This document shows positions 1-9,114 of a stretch of DNA of 64,000 nt, piece after piece (position 1 is the stretch's first letter; each line of letters starts with the position of its first letter). Position numbers and translations under genes: made by a program. Origin of the DNA: Sansalvadorimonas sp965221135 (GTDB taxonomy: Bacteria; Pseudomonadota; Gammaproteobacteria; Pseudomonadales; Endozoicomonadaceae); contig CBDCRZ010000127.1 of NCBI GenBank assembly GCA_965221135.1, forward strand, positions 248,001 to 312,000, in the 5' to 3' direction. The notes beneath the pieces were generated by a model. That model worked only from the letters and a program-made list of their open reading frames with translations. It was not told the DNA's origin and did no database searches.

Positions 1-2
1 TC

Positions 3-3000
3 GACAGAACATTTGTTGAGAATAACTTCTGGCTTCTGGCAAGAGGTTTAGGGACATCTCTGTTTGAAAAAATGGATTTAACCTATTGTGCTGTTAATAA
101 ACAGGATTTCAAACCCAGAGACATGGAGGTTATGTGTGCACTTCTCAGTGTGTATGCGCCTGAAAGTATCCGTCAGGATGTAACCCTTGAACTTGATCCA
201 GGCGATACACTGGTTCGTAAACACCAGAACATACAGGTTCGCTCACGCTCTCGGGAGAAGCGTCTTTATGACGCGCTGGCCAGCGGATGGACTACAAAAA
301 AGGGGTGTTGGACAAATGATATCTCTCAGCTGGTCACTACACTGGCAAGCAACGCCTACGGTATTTCCGCAGATCAAAACCTTGATGAGAAGAGAAAGAA
401 AGAACTTATCAAGAAGAAACTGGAAGCCGCCCTGCATTGGCAGAGCCATGGAAATGGTCCAATTGATGCCCTCGCAGAGGATTTGTTGTGGTCAAGAATC
501 GATCAATCCGATCATGCCTATCGTCGTTTATGGCGTTTAAAGGAGCGATTAAGCATATCCCCCGTTATTAGCATTGAAGGAGAAACAGGAACAGGGAAGA
601 GTTATTTCGCAGCGCAGCTGGCCGGGCAGTCAGGCAAAGCATTTATTGCTTCTTTAGGGCCATCAATGGATGAAAGAGAATTCATTCAAAACTGGGGCTG
701 GAGAAACCATACAGGGTCGGAAGACAGGTTTATGGAACCCCTTGAAAAGACCCTTATGAAGTGGGCCAGAACAGAACCTGAAGATGACGACACCTATGTG
801 ACCCTGGTTCTTGACGAAGCAAATCTGGCAAAAAAAGGTCTCCTGAGCAGTCTGAAAGGACTATGGCAAAATCCCCCCTGTGTTTATCTCAACGGTCACC
901 CGAAAACCATCAGTCAGCGCCACAGGGTTATTTTTACCGGCAATCCTGGCAACTATGCCGGGAGGCATATGGATCCAGTCCTGCAGGCGCAAATGCACCG
1001 TATTTATTATCCGAAACTGGATCATGCCTTTCTACAGAGTCAGGTAATTCAACCTGAGCTGCTCTACCATTTGGGCAGGCTTAAACTCCCATCTATTGCT
1101 CAAGATGTCACGAGGCAAGTGTCTGAGGGGATTCTTGCGCTATGGCAGCACTATCACCCCCTATTACCAGATCATGAATTCACACCACGAGACTTGACTG
1201 ACATTTGTGCCTGGGTGGGCTGGTATCTCTGCCAGACATGTGGCTCTGAGAAAGAGATCACATTGAAGCATCTTAATGCTCTTGTGTTACAAAGCTTCAG
1301 GGATGTATTGGGTGCGGAAATTAATAGGCACAATAACCATCACATTTCTGCACTTGAAGTCTGGTTTGTTGCTCGATATCCAACCGATGCAGCCTTTCTT
1401 GAGAAAGCAAACACGGATGTGCTGAAACTGGCTGTTAACTATTTCAGGTACCACAGCGGGATTGCTGCTCCGAATTTTGATGCCTCTCCCTCTGCGGTTA
1501 CCACTCTTGTACAAGCCTTGAGTCAGGATATACTGCGCTGCCAGCAGGCGTACCATTCCGGCGTAAAACACCACGGTCGGCAGGCTACCTTGATTGAAGG
1601 CCCGACAGGCCGAGGCAAAGATACTACGCTGCAACTCGCCCTGAAAAGTGTCAGTGATCTGGTCAGCTCCAGACAGGAATCCATGCCCGCTATTCATTAT
1701 CTTAATGCCTGCGACTGTCCATGGAGTGAACTACGCAATCATATCCAGAGAGCAAGAATCCAGGGCGAGATTCTGGTGATATCAGAAATGAACCGTATTG
1801 GCAGCCAACATCTGGAAGGGGAGTTGAATGATGTCCTGGCTGGGAATGCCCATCCCGGATTTCATCTTTTTGCCACAACAAATCCTCAGGAGTATGCAGG
1901 AAGAAAAGAACTATCGCCGGCCCTCAAAGGGCGCTTCCGGTTTATTCCGATTTCTGAATACGATCGGAATGAATTATTCAGCATTGCCCAAAAAGGCTTG
2001 ACTCAATCACCTTTGCAAGTGGAATGCGCCGCCCGTATTACAGAATTACACTGCCGTTTACGGAGAGAACTGCAGAAGAAAAAGCTCCCCATGCAACCCG
2101 TTAGTAAAGATCTGCAGACACTGGCCGCCACTATCGCAGAGATGATGGGAAGCCGGATGAACGAAGATCTGATAAAAGAGCTTTTTGAAGAACAATACAA
2201 AATCTATCTTCTGGCAGCAAAACTGTCGATTCACCGGTTGAGTGAGGGAGTCCTGCAACAGGCTACAGACAAGCAATACGCCTTTGATAAGCCACTCTGT
2301 CTATGGCTGAATCAGAACTTGCCAGATATGGAGATTCCCTGGGTAGTCCTTCGGGGGGAAAGCAATAGCATCAATCCGTACAAACATCAGATCATTGTGA
2401 ATAAGGATCTGGACCTGCAGGAATCCAGGCTGGAAGTTATCAGTAAACTGGCGGAACTGCACTGGTGTGAATCTGGCATGTCAATCACTCCCTGCCCATC
2501 TGATGACACGCTCACACAATTACTTTATCGATTCTGGCAGCACCAATGGTTCTACCAGCACTATGGGCAGACTGGCCTCAACCCAGGAAAGATTTTTTGT
2601 CTCACAACAGAGCAGTCAGCTACGTTGGCCATGAGCATAAACGCACCCTATTTAGAAGAAGCGTTAAAGATAATACAAACGGAAGGAGTCATTGACCATC
2701 CAATAAAGATGGATGCCTTCTGGAGAAAAATCAGAAATATTTTTCTTCTACCTATATCTCATTATCAGCATGGCGGGAAGAAATCATTTTCTGAAAGCTC
2801 AAAAGCTAACGACAGCCTCGAACCGCAAACTGAGCCTTTGGATGACGACACGGTTACCCGTTCGCATGCTATTGACATGGATACAGACCATGAACAAGAA
2901 AAAGAAATCCCCACATTTCATGTAGTCAACACTTTTTATAATCATAATCATCCAGACTGGCATCGCCTTAAAGTTTATAACCTGTCTGCGACACCAAAAG

Positions 3001-5264
3001 GTGAATTTATACAGGTACAGGTCAAACCGGGCGAATATGGGCTCGAAGCTGTTATACCAGGCGCTCTGCCAAGAAATTATTCCATCCCGTTAGCACATGA
3101 ACAATTTTATGGCGTGCACAGTGCCAGACCTGAGGACCAGATAATTACTCTTCCCAGCCTGACAACCAATGAAAGCATTATATCTTTGCGAACCTGGCCG
3201 GTCATTGAATTTTCTGTCAGTAAAGATCGTTATACCGGATTACACAGGCTTCACCTCAAGGATGTTGAGGCTACTGGAATTATCGAAGTTCACTACATTC
3301 TGACAACCGATAGAGACCCCTGGAACTACAATAAAAAGCCGCTGGGAATAGCCAGACCTGATGCGACTTGCCCTCCCGATATCAAGAGCGCAATAGATTA
3401 TCTGCTATCCCCCGCCTGCCTGAAAACTCTTCCTGAGCAGCAAGGAGAGCAGTTAATTGCTATACAAAACAGTCAAACCAAAGAAGCCAGAATAGAAGCC
3501 ATAAAACGTTACTGTAAGGATTTCCAAGGCAAAACCAGAGCACTAATAGAAGAAAACCTACTGTTATTCCTGCTACGAGAAAGGCAGGGGCACTGCCGAC
3601 ATAGCACTCCGGTTTTTGCTTCTTTTTGCCTCTATTATGGGATTCCGGTCAGAAGCGTATATAGTCAAACACATGCGTTCCCTGAGTACTCTCTTGATGA
3701 GGGGATAAACTGGAAAACCTTCAAGATCGGTGGCTCCCCTGCAAAGGTGGCTGTTACTTCCCCCAACTTCCAAAACTGTGCAGCCGACAGGGCGATGAGT
3801 GCACCGACTTGCTCTATGAAAGATATGCCCACTGAACAGGTAGAAGCTGTGGCAAAAGCTCTCGGCATTACTCTTGAACAAGCCACCCTCTCAATTTCAG
3901 CAGGAACAGCGTTACCTTCGAAAGACCAATTCATGAGCACAGGGGTATTTATTGAAACAATATGGACTGAAGAAAAAGGAGCACTTTCCTTGTTACAACT
4001 GGGAGAAAAATTACTCAGTGGTTATGATTCTTTACCCCATGGTTATAGCAGTTTAATAGGATGTGCTACATTTGAACATAGCCCACTGGCAACGCATATA
4101 TGCTCAATACTTCAATCAGATACACCCATAGATGCTATTATGATTGAGCTGCAAAAACTGCATAAAAGACGTGTCGATAAAACACATGGCATTTCGATCA
4201 CAAACTGGCAATATGCAATGCTTCAGGCGATTAACAGCAGCATTGAAGCATACGGGGTGGAACATTCAAATGTTATCGGTTTTGTTCAAAAAATATTTGA
4301 AAATGGGTGGCTCATTCCATCCGGCATGGCTTATCACAATTTAATAGACCTACATAACCTGCTAAACAAACTGAATGGTGTTATTGAATTAAAAGCGCAG
4401 ATCAATAATCTTTTTAAAGATTGGTATGAGCACTATATTGCTATATCCAGAAAACATCACAGTCATTTCTCTATGGGGCTGGAGAAACAAACTGGTTGCT
4501 CTTTGAATAGCACTGAAAGCCATTCACCTCTTTTAGAGGCAAAACTGAAATCCAATGATTTGTCTCTGACCTGGACAGATGAACCTGAAGGTACACCAGA
4601 TATAGAACGCTTCCTATCTAACATGCCTGCTTACCCTGCTTTTAGTATGCGACAAAATAAATATCGTCCTTTAATTTTGCTGGGCATACCGGATTGGACG
4701 GCTACAGGCTTAGAAGAAAAGACGCGGGAAATTATTTTTCACTACACGGAAAAAAATCCAAGAGACAGAGAGTTACTCACTTCATTAGATCGAATAGAGG
4801 AATTTAAAAAAAACATAAGAAGTCATGATTTATCTGAAGAAGATTATCAACAATATGATGAAATCGATAAGCTTCTGTCATGGCAAGATCGATTGAGAAT
4901 AAAAGGTCTCATAGAGGAAATATCAAATTCTATTAAGAAATCCTTTGCTCATTATTTGTGTAGCCTCACAGTTGACCGAGGGGAAAAGTTAACAGTTTTT
5001 TGGAACCAGCAGCCACGTCATTACTTTAGAGGAACAGTCCCGGTGGTTTCTTGTTACTGCCCTGAATCATCTGATGATTTAGCAAAGACCATGGTCAGTA
5101 AAGAGAGCAAACCCTTTGTTATAAGTGGACTGGACCCAAAATATCTTTGTCGCTCTGCTGGTGTCGATAATGGTCTGATTCTACAAGACGACGAATTCAC
5201 AACTGCAGCTAAAGAATTTATCAACTCCATTAACCCAGCCACATTTTTGTTCTGTTCACAGTAA
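3..5264 (+). CDS. Giant protein with two AAA+ ATPase modules and a transglutaminase-like domain (5' end outside window)
   Basis: The frame is open from the left edge through the ATG at 72, with no stop and no good ribosome binding site at 72, so the gene probably begins outside the window. Residues below are numbered from ATG 72. Module 1 has Walker A GETGTGKS (170-177) and Walker B VTLVLDEAN (about 243-251). Module 2 has Walker A GPTGRGKD (about 511-518), a Walker B-like VISEMN (about 567), sensor-like FATTNP and an arginine-rich ALKGRFR. Both look like MoxR/dynein-type AAA+. Around 1170-1215 there is a transglutaminase-like core with Cys1175 (GHCRHSTPVF), GIPVRSV and His1201 (THAFPEY); the expected third (Asp) residue is not obvious. 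The last 500 residues are unrecognised. MoxR ATPases and transglutaminase-fold proteins are known as operon partners; fusion in one chain is unusual. Function inferred: ATP-driven remodelling coupled to peptide cleavage or crosslinking. Confidence 0.8.
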   Translation, partial: DRTFVENNFWLLARGLGTSLFEKMDLTYCAVNKQDFKPRDMEVMCALLSVYAPESIRQDVTLELDPGDTLVRKHQNIQVRSRSREKRLYDALASGWTTKKGCWTNDISQLVTTLASNAYGISADQNLDEKRKKELIKKKLEAALHWQSHGNGPIDALAEDLLWSRIDQSDHAYRRLWRLKERLSISPVISIEGETGTGKSYFAAQLAGQSGKAFIASLGPSMDEREFIQNWGWRNHTGSEDRFMEPLEKTLMKWARTEPEDDDTYVTLVLDEANLAKKGLLSSLKGLWQNPPCVYLNGHPKTISQRHRVIFTGNPGNYAGRHMDPVLQAQMHRIYYPKLDHAFLQSQVIQPELLYHLGRLKLPSIAQDVTRQVSEGILALWQHYHPLLPDHEFTPRDLTDICAWVGWYLCQTCGSEKEITLKHLNALVLQSFRDVLGAEINRHNNHHISALEVWFVARYPTDAAFLEKANTDVLKLAVNYFRYHSGIAAPNFDASPSAVTTLVQALSQDILRCQQAYHSGVKHHGRQATLIEGPTGRGKDTTLQLALKSVSDLVSSRQESMPAIHYLNACDCPWSELRNHIQRARIQGEILVISEMNRIGSQHLEGELNDVLAGNAHPGFHLFATTNPQEYAGRKELSPALKGRFRFIPISEYDRNELFSIAQKGLTQSPLQVECAARITELHCRLRRELQKKKLPMQPVSKDLQTLAATIAEMMGSRMNEDLIKELFEEQYKIYLLAAKLSIHRLSEGVLQQATDKQYAFDKPLCLWLNQNLPDMEIPWVVLRGESNSINPYKHQIIVNKDLDLQESRLEVISKLAELHWCESGMSITPCPSDDTLTQLLYRFWQHQWFYQHYGQTGLNPGKIFCLTTEQSATLAMSINAPYLEEALKIIQTEGVIDHPIKMDAFWRKIRNIFLLPISHYQHGGKKSFSESSKANDSLEPQTEPLDDDTVTRSHAIDMDTDHEQEKEIPTFHVVNTFYNHNHPDWHRLKVYNLSATPKGEFIQVQVKPGEYGLEAVIPGALPRNYSIPLAHEQFYGVHSARPEDQIITLPSLTTNESIISLRTWPVIEFSVSKDRYTGLHRLHLKDVEATGIIEVHYILTTDRDPWNYNKKPLGIARPDATCPPDIKSAIDYLLSPACLKTLPEQQGEQLIAIQNSQTKEARIEAIKRYCKDFQGKTRALIEENLLLFLLRERQGHCRHSTPVFASFCLYYGIPVRSVYSQTHAFPEYSLDEGINWKTFKIGGSPAKVAVTSPNFQNCAADRAMSAPTCSMKDMPTEQVEAVAKALGITLEQATLSISAGTALPSKDQFMSTGVFIETIWTEEKGALSLLQLGEKLLSGYDSLPHGYSSLIGCATFEHSPLATHICSILQSDTPIDAIMIELQKLHKRRVDKTHGISITNWQYAMLQAINSSIEAYGVEHSNVIGFVQKIFENGWLIPSGMAYHNLIDLHNLLNKLNGVIELKAQINNLFKDWYEHYIAISRKHHSHFSMGLEKQTGCSLNSTESHSPLLEAKLKSNDLSLTWTDEPEGTPDIERFLSNMPAYPAFSMRQNKYRPLILLGIPDWTATGLEEKTREIIFHYTEKNPRDRELLTSLDRIEEFKKNIRSHDLSEEDYQQYDEIDKLLSWQDRLRIKGLIEEISNSIKKSFAHYLCSLTVDRGEKLTVFWNQQPRHYFRGTVPVVSCYCPESSDDLAKTMVSKESKPFVISGLDPKYLCRSAGVDNGLILQDDEFTTAAKEFINSINPATFLFCSQ

Positions 5265-5463
5265 GTATGGGTAGCATGAACTCCCCCCCCTGCTCACAGG
5301 CTTCTGTCGTGCATGGAACCATCGTCATGCAGCAGACACAGTTTGAAGAGTGTTATGGGTTGCCCGTGACAGACAGCAGCATACGATTGACGGGCTGCTG
5401 GGCAACGAAAGTGCCCTATTTATGGTGCTGCCAACCATCAACGGCTGGCTTGGCCAAATGTAA

Positions 5464-5838
5464 CTATTCTCGGTCAGGCTCCTGGCGAGGTTCCCGCACA
5501 TGGGTCACCATATCCTGCAGTACACAACGGATATGGTCATCATCCAGCTCATAGAACACCTGACGTCCCTGACGGGTCGAGCGCAGAATGCGCATCTCCC
5601 TCAGCGAACGCAGATGATGACTGGTCAGAGACTGGGACAAACCAGCCACCTCTGACAGACAACAGACAGGTTGCGGCTCCTGCATACAGGCCATAACCAT
5701 ACGCAGCCGCCCTTCATCCCCCAGCACTTTAAATAGCCTGGACAGTGTTTTGTATTCCCTGGCATTCAAGGGAGACTGTCGCCCCTGATCACTTGTTTCA
5801 GGAAGACACTGTTCACAATCCTGAGGGTGTTTTTCCAC
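5464..5838 (-). CDS. ArsR/SmtB-family metal-responsive repressor, zinc-sensor-like
   Basis: A 124-residue winged-helix regulator. The recognition helix region reads SEVAGLSQSLTSHHLRSLRE, the usual ArsR/SmtB arrangement. The C-terminal helix has Asp-x-His, then His 11 residues later and Glu 14 residues later (DDHIRCVLQDMVTHVRE), which matches the alpha-5 zinc ligands of SmtB (D104, H106, H117, E120). A Cys-Cys pair (PVCCLSEV) sits where ArsR/CadC-type sensors carry alpha-3 thiols, and there is a CEQC motif near the N terminus. Start is GTG with GGGAG six bases upstream. It lies 24 bp downstream of zapE on the same strand and could be co-transcribed. No metal transporter is adjacent, so the target is unknown. 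Zinc sensing is inferred from ligand spacing. Confidence 0.85.
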   Translation of the reverse strand: MEKHPQDCEQCLPETSDQGRQSPLNAREYKTLSRLFKVLGDEGRLRMVMACMQEPQPVCCLSEVAGLSQSLTSHHLRSLREMRILRSTRQGRQVFYELDDDHIRCVLQDMVTHVREPRQEPDRE

Positions 5839-5862
5839 TTATTGCTCCCTATTTCCTTTTCA

Positions 5863-6972
5863 TCAGGGCTTATGTTCCCTGCCCAGATATTCACTGGACT
5901 GCATCTCTTGCAGACGGCTCAGTGTACGCTGAAATTCAAACTCCAGCTTGCCTTCGGTATACAGCTGTAAAAGCGTTACTTCGCCGGACATAATCAGTTT
6001 GACGCCACGATCGTAGAACTCATCCACCATATTGATAAAGCGGCGGGTCTGGTCATCTATTGCACGCCCCATCTGGGGCACATCAGACACCAGAACTGTG
6101 TGAAACTCTCGCGCCAGTTCAATGTAATCATTCTGGCTGCGGGGACCATCGCACAGGGCTTCATAGGTGAACCAGACAATATCTTCGCACACTTTGCGAG
6201 CAGGAATATCGCGACCTTCGACTTCCAGGCTGATATTTTCCCGTACCTGGTCCCTGTCAGGAGATAATGAGAGGAAGTTCTTCTCCAGCTCGGAATCAGC
6301 CTTGTCGTCCAGCGGATAATGATACAGCTCGGCCTGTTCCAGCACCCGCAGGCGGTAGTCGATACCACTGTCCACATTCACAATATCTGTATGCTTATTC
6401 ACAAGTGCAATAGCGGGCAGGAATTTATCCCGTTGCAGGCCGTTCTGGTAGAGGCCATCAGGCACAATATTACTGGTCGCTACCAGAGAAACACCATTCT
6501 TAAACAGCTCTTCCAGCAGATTGGCCAGAATCATGGCGTCGGTAATATCTGAAACAAAGAACTCATCGAAACAGATAACCCGGGCTTCGTCAGACAGACG
6601 CCTGGCCACAATCACCAGAGGGTTTTTCTGGCCTCCGAGGGTTTTCAGTTCAGCGTGCACCCGTTTCATAAACCGGTGGAAGTGGGTGCGCATCTTATCT
6701 TCAAAGGGCAAACACTCATAGAAGGTGTCTACCAGCCAGGTTTTACCCCGCCCTACTCCACCCCAGAAGTACAGGCCCTGGCAGAGCTCACGCTTTTTCG
6801 ACACCAGAGAGAAACGCTCCAGCAAGCCCGGCTTTTTCGCATCAGCCGCTACCAGATCATCGTACAGACGCTGTAAATGTTTGACCGCATCTTCCTGGGC
6901 CGGGTCATACAGAAAATCGTCCTGTTCAAGGTCCCGCCGATACTGCTCTAAAGGTGTAATAGTGTTTTTCAT
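5863..6972 (-). CDS. zapE: Cell division protein ZapE (AFG1-like ATPase)
   Basis: A 369-residue AFG1/LACE1-family P-loop ATPase; E. coli ZapE is 375. It contains LYFWGGVGRGKTWLVDTFY (Walker A), VICFDEFFVSDITDAM (Walker B), VATSNIVPDGLYQNGLQR (sensor 1 region) and the family C terminus FEFQRTLSRLQEMQS. ZapE acts at the division site and affects FtsZ ring stability. The reading frame continues 58 codons further upstream, but the ATG at 6972 fits the family N terminus and has GAAGG just upstream, so I use it. It is transcribed away from zapG, another division-associated gene, across a 237-bp divergent region. Confidence 0.95.
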   Translation of the reverse strand: MKNTITPLEQYRRDLEQDDFLYDPAQEDAVKHLQRLYDDLVAADAKKPGLLERFSLVSKKRELCQGLYFWGGVGRGKTWLVDTFYECLPFEDKMRTHFHRFMKRVHAELKTLGGQKNPLVIVARRLSDEARVICFDEFFVSDITDAMILANLLEELFKNGVSLVATSNIVPDGLYQNGLQRDKFLPAIALVNKHTDIVNVDSGIDYRLRVLEQAELYHYPLDDKADSELEKNFLSLSPDRDQVRENISLEVEGRDIPARKVCEDIVWFTYEALCDGPRSQNDYIELAREFHTVLVSDVPQMGRAIDDQTRRFINMVDEFYDRGVKLIMSGEVTLLQLYTEGKLEFEFQRTLSRLQEMQSSEYLGREHKP

Positions 6973-7209
6973 TCTGCCTTCATGCTTTGGTAATGGGGCC
7001 TTGTTACTGTTCTGGGTACGGCCATGCCATTCAAAGGAATTCTCACGGCTCGCATCATCCACCGGAACACCGGGAAAGACAACACCAGAGCGCGAGCCGG
7101 TTGAGACATTCGGTAACACATTCAGTAACGCGGAACCGCTATACACTGGCCGTAAAAGGTTATAAGTTAGGGATTATTAAAAGTAGCAATTATTTATCTG
7201 GGGCTGGAT

Positions 7210-7677
7210 GTGGAGATATCGAACCTGATTTGGTCTGTAGGCGGAATTGCCTTCTTTACCGGAACGATTGCCGGTATTGTGCTGTATTATTTTCTTGCAG
7301 GTGGCCGTTCAGGAAACCACTCTCGAGGCCGTATTGCAGAGCTGGAAGCGGAGCTGAAGGACTACCAGAACAAGGTCACTGATCACTTCAGTACCAGCGC
7401 TCACCTTATCAACCGTATGACTGAATCCTATCGGGACGTTCACGAGCACCTGGCCACCAGCGCCAATGAGCTGTGCACCGACGAAGCAACCCGTCATCGC
7501 CTGAATGATGCCCTGCTGAGTTCACAGGCTCTCAACCGTCAACAGAGTGCGGCTCTGGCTGAGCAACCCAAGGACTACGCCCCGAAAACCATGGCAGACA
7601 AAGGCACACTGTCTGAAAACTTCGGTATGGGCAATCCTCTGGATGAAGAGACCGAGAAGAAGCCTTCTACACCTTAA
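7210..7677 (+). CDS. zapG: ZapG/YhcB (DUF1043) division-associated membrane protein
   Basis: A 155-residue protein with a single N-terminal membrane segment (residues 5-29, IWSVGGIAFFTGTIAGIVLY) followed by a cytoplasmic coiled coil (RIAELEAELKDYQNKV) and the family signature DHFSTSAHLINRMTESYRDV. This matches YhcB/ZapG, an inner-membrane protein linked to cell-envelope growth and division. The C-terminal 50 residues are low complexity and variable. Start is GTG at 7210 with a G-rich sequence upstream. It is divergent from zapE and ends just before a bidirectional terminator. Confidence 0.9.
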   Translation: MEISNLIWSVGGIAFFTGTIAGIVLYYFLAGGRSGNHSRGRIAELEAELKDYQNKVTDHFSTSAHLINRMTESYRDVHEHLATSANELCTDEATRHRLNDALLSSQALNRQQSAALAEQPKDYAPKTMADKGTLSENFGMGNPLDEETEKKPSTP

Positions 7678-7725
7678 GCTCTTCTTTAGAGTCAGAATCA
7701 GCAGCACCAGCCAAGCAGCACAAAC

Positions 7726-7765
7726 AAAAACGCCGGTAAGAGCATCAACTCTTACCGGCGTTTTT
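7726..7765. terminator. Bidirectional rho-independent terminator between zapG and trxB
   Basis: Twelve-base perfect stem CGCCGGTAAGAG / CTCTTACCGGCG with a 6-base loop, flanked by five A and five T, so it can terminate both convergent genes. Confidence 0.95.
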
Positions 7766-7778
7766 CTATCTGGCTTAT

Positions 7779-8732
7779 TTATTCCATGGAGTCGAGATAC
7801 TTCTCAGCATCCAGAGCTGCCATGCAACCAGTACCAGCAGAAGTAATAGCCTGACGGTAAATATGATCCATTACGTCACCCGCCGCAAACACGCCTTCGA
7901 TAGACGTCTGCGTCGCATTACCTTCTGAACCACTCTGCACTTTCAGGTAACCGTCTTTCATAGCCAGCTGATCTACAAACAACTCTGTATTGGGTGTATG
8001 GCCAATGGCTACAAACACACCGTCCAGATCCAGCTCTTGCGTAGAGCCGTCCTGGGTGCTCTTGATGCGCATACCGGTTACACCAGCATCATCGCCCAGC
8101 ACTTCATCCAAAGTAGCGTTGAGTTCCAGCTTGATATTGCCGTTCTCAACCTTGTCCATCAGCTTCTTGATCAGAATCTTCTCAGCACGGAACTCCTCTC
8201 GACGGTGTACCAGAGTGACAGTACTGGCCAGGTTGGAAAGGTACAGCGCCTCTTCAACTGCCGTGTTACCACCACCGATAACAGCCACTGGCTTTTTACG
8301 GTAGAAGAAACCATCGCAGGTGGCACAGGCGGATACGCCCTTCCCCTTGAAAGCCTCTTCACTTTCCAGACCCAGGTAGCGGGCGCTGGCACCGGTGCAG
8401 ATAATCAGGGCGTCACAGGTATACACACCACTATCGCCTTCCAGGCGGAAAGGACGCTGCTGAAGCTCAGCCTTGTTGATGTGATCAAACACAATTTCGG
8501 TTTCAAAACGCTCGGCATGAGCCTGCATACGCGCCATAAGGTCAGGCCCCTGCAGACCTTCAACATCACCCGGCCAGTTATCAACGTCAGTAGTGGTAGT
8601 CAGCTGACCACCCATCTGCATACCAGTGATAAGAACTGGCTTCAGGTTGGCACGGGCCGCATACACTGCTGCGGTATAGCCGGCCGGGCCGGAACCCAAA
8701 ATCAATAATGGAATATGTCTGGCTTCACTCAC
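7779..8732 (-). CDS. trxB: Thioredoxin reductase
   Basis: A 317-residue flavoprotein that reduces thioredoxin with NADPH in the cytoplasm. The FAD-binding GSGPAGYTAAVYAARA is at residues 13-28. The redox pair is Cys136/Cys139 in SACATCDG, the same numbering as E. coli TrxB. The NADPH site is GGGNTAVEEALYLS, and the C-terminal FAD motif is GDVMDHIYRQAITSAGTGC. Full length with no anomalies. Convergent with zapG across a shared terminator. Confidence 0.97.
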   Translation of the reverse strand: MSEARHIPLLILGSGPAGYTAAVYAARANLKPVLITGMQMGGQLTTTTDVDNWPGDVEGLQGPDLMARMQAHAERFETEIVFDHINKAELQQRPFRLEGDSGVYTCDALIICTGASARYLGLESEEAFKGKGVSACATCDGFFYRKKPVAVIGGGNTAVEEALYLSNLASTVTLVHRREEFRAEKILIKKLMDKVENGNIKLELNATLDEVLGDDAGVTGMRIKSTQDGSTQELDLDGVFVAIGHTPNTELFVDQLAMKDGYLKVQSGSEGNATQTSIEGVFAAGDVMDHIYRQAITSAGTGCMAALDAEKYLDSME

Positions 8733-9114
8733 TGGACTCTCTCCGAATCTTCCCCGATAGATTGCCCGACATAATAACCAGCTCCCCGAACAGGAACCAG
8801 TCGAGAATAACTATTGCGGCTATAAAAAACCTGTATTGCAAGTTCATGCGCGGCCTGCGAGCCTGCCATAACAAACACACGAGTTACCGAAATTGCTGAA
8901 GGGTAGTGCCCTGGATCGTTAATATGGGGGGGGCGATCATTTTCTATCAGGCATTTCCTATCAGGGTTGAATTATGACCTTTTCACGGCGCCAGAGGACC
9001 CAGTCCGATATTCCCCGCCAACAAACCAGTCAGACACACTAACCACAGGGATTTTATATTGTTCCGGGCTGTCTCAGTTAATATTAATTCTATAAAACAG
9101 GGAATGGTATAGTT
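8733..9114. other. Intergenic region with a G8 tract
   Basis: No gene seen. It must hold divergent promoters for trxB and the 9115 gene. A run of eight G at 8926-8933 lies about 180 bp before the 9115 start. The 60 bases before 9115 are AT-rich, with AGGGAA 12 bases before the ATG. Confidence 0.6.

Noticed and set aside
5267..5554. 95-codon frame after the AAA-transglutaminase gene
   Set aside because: Runs through a C8 tract and into the end of the ArsR gene on the other strand; no family resemblance.
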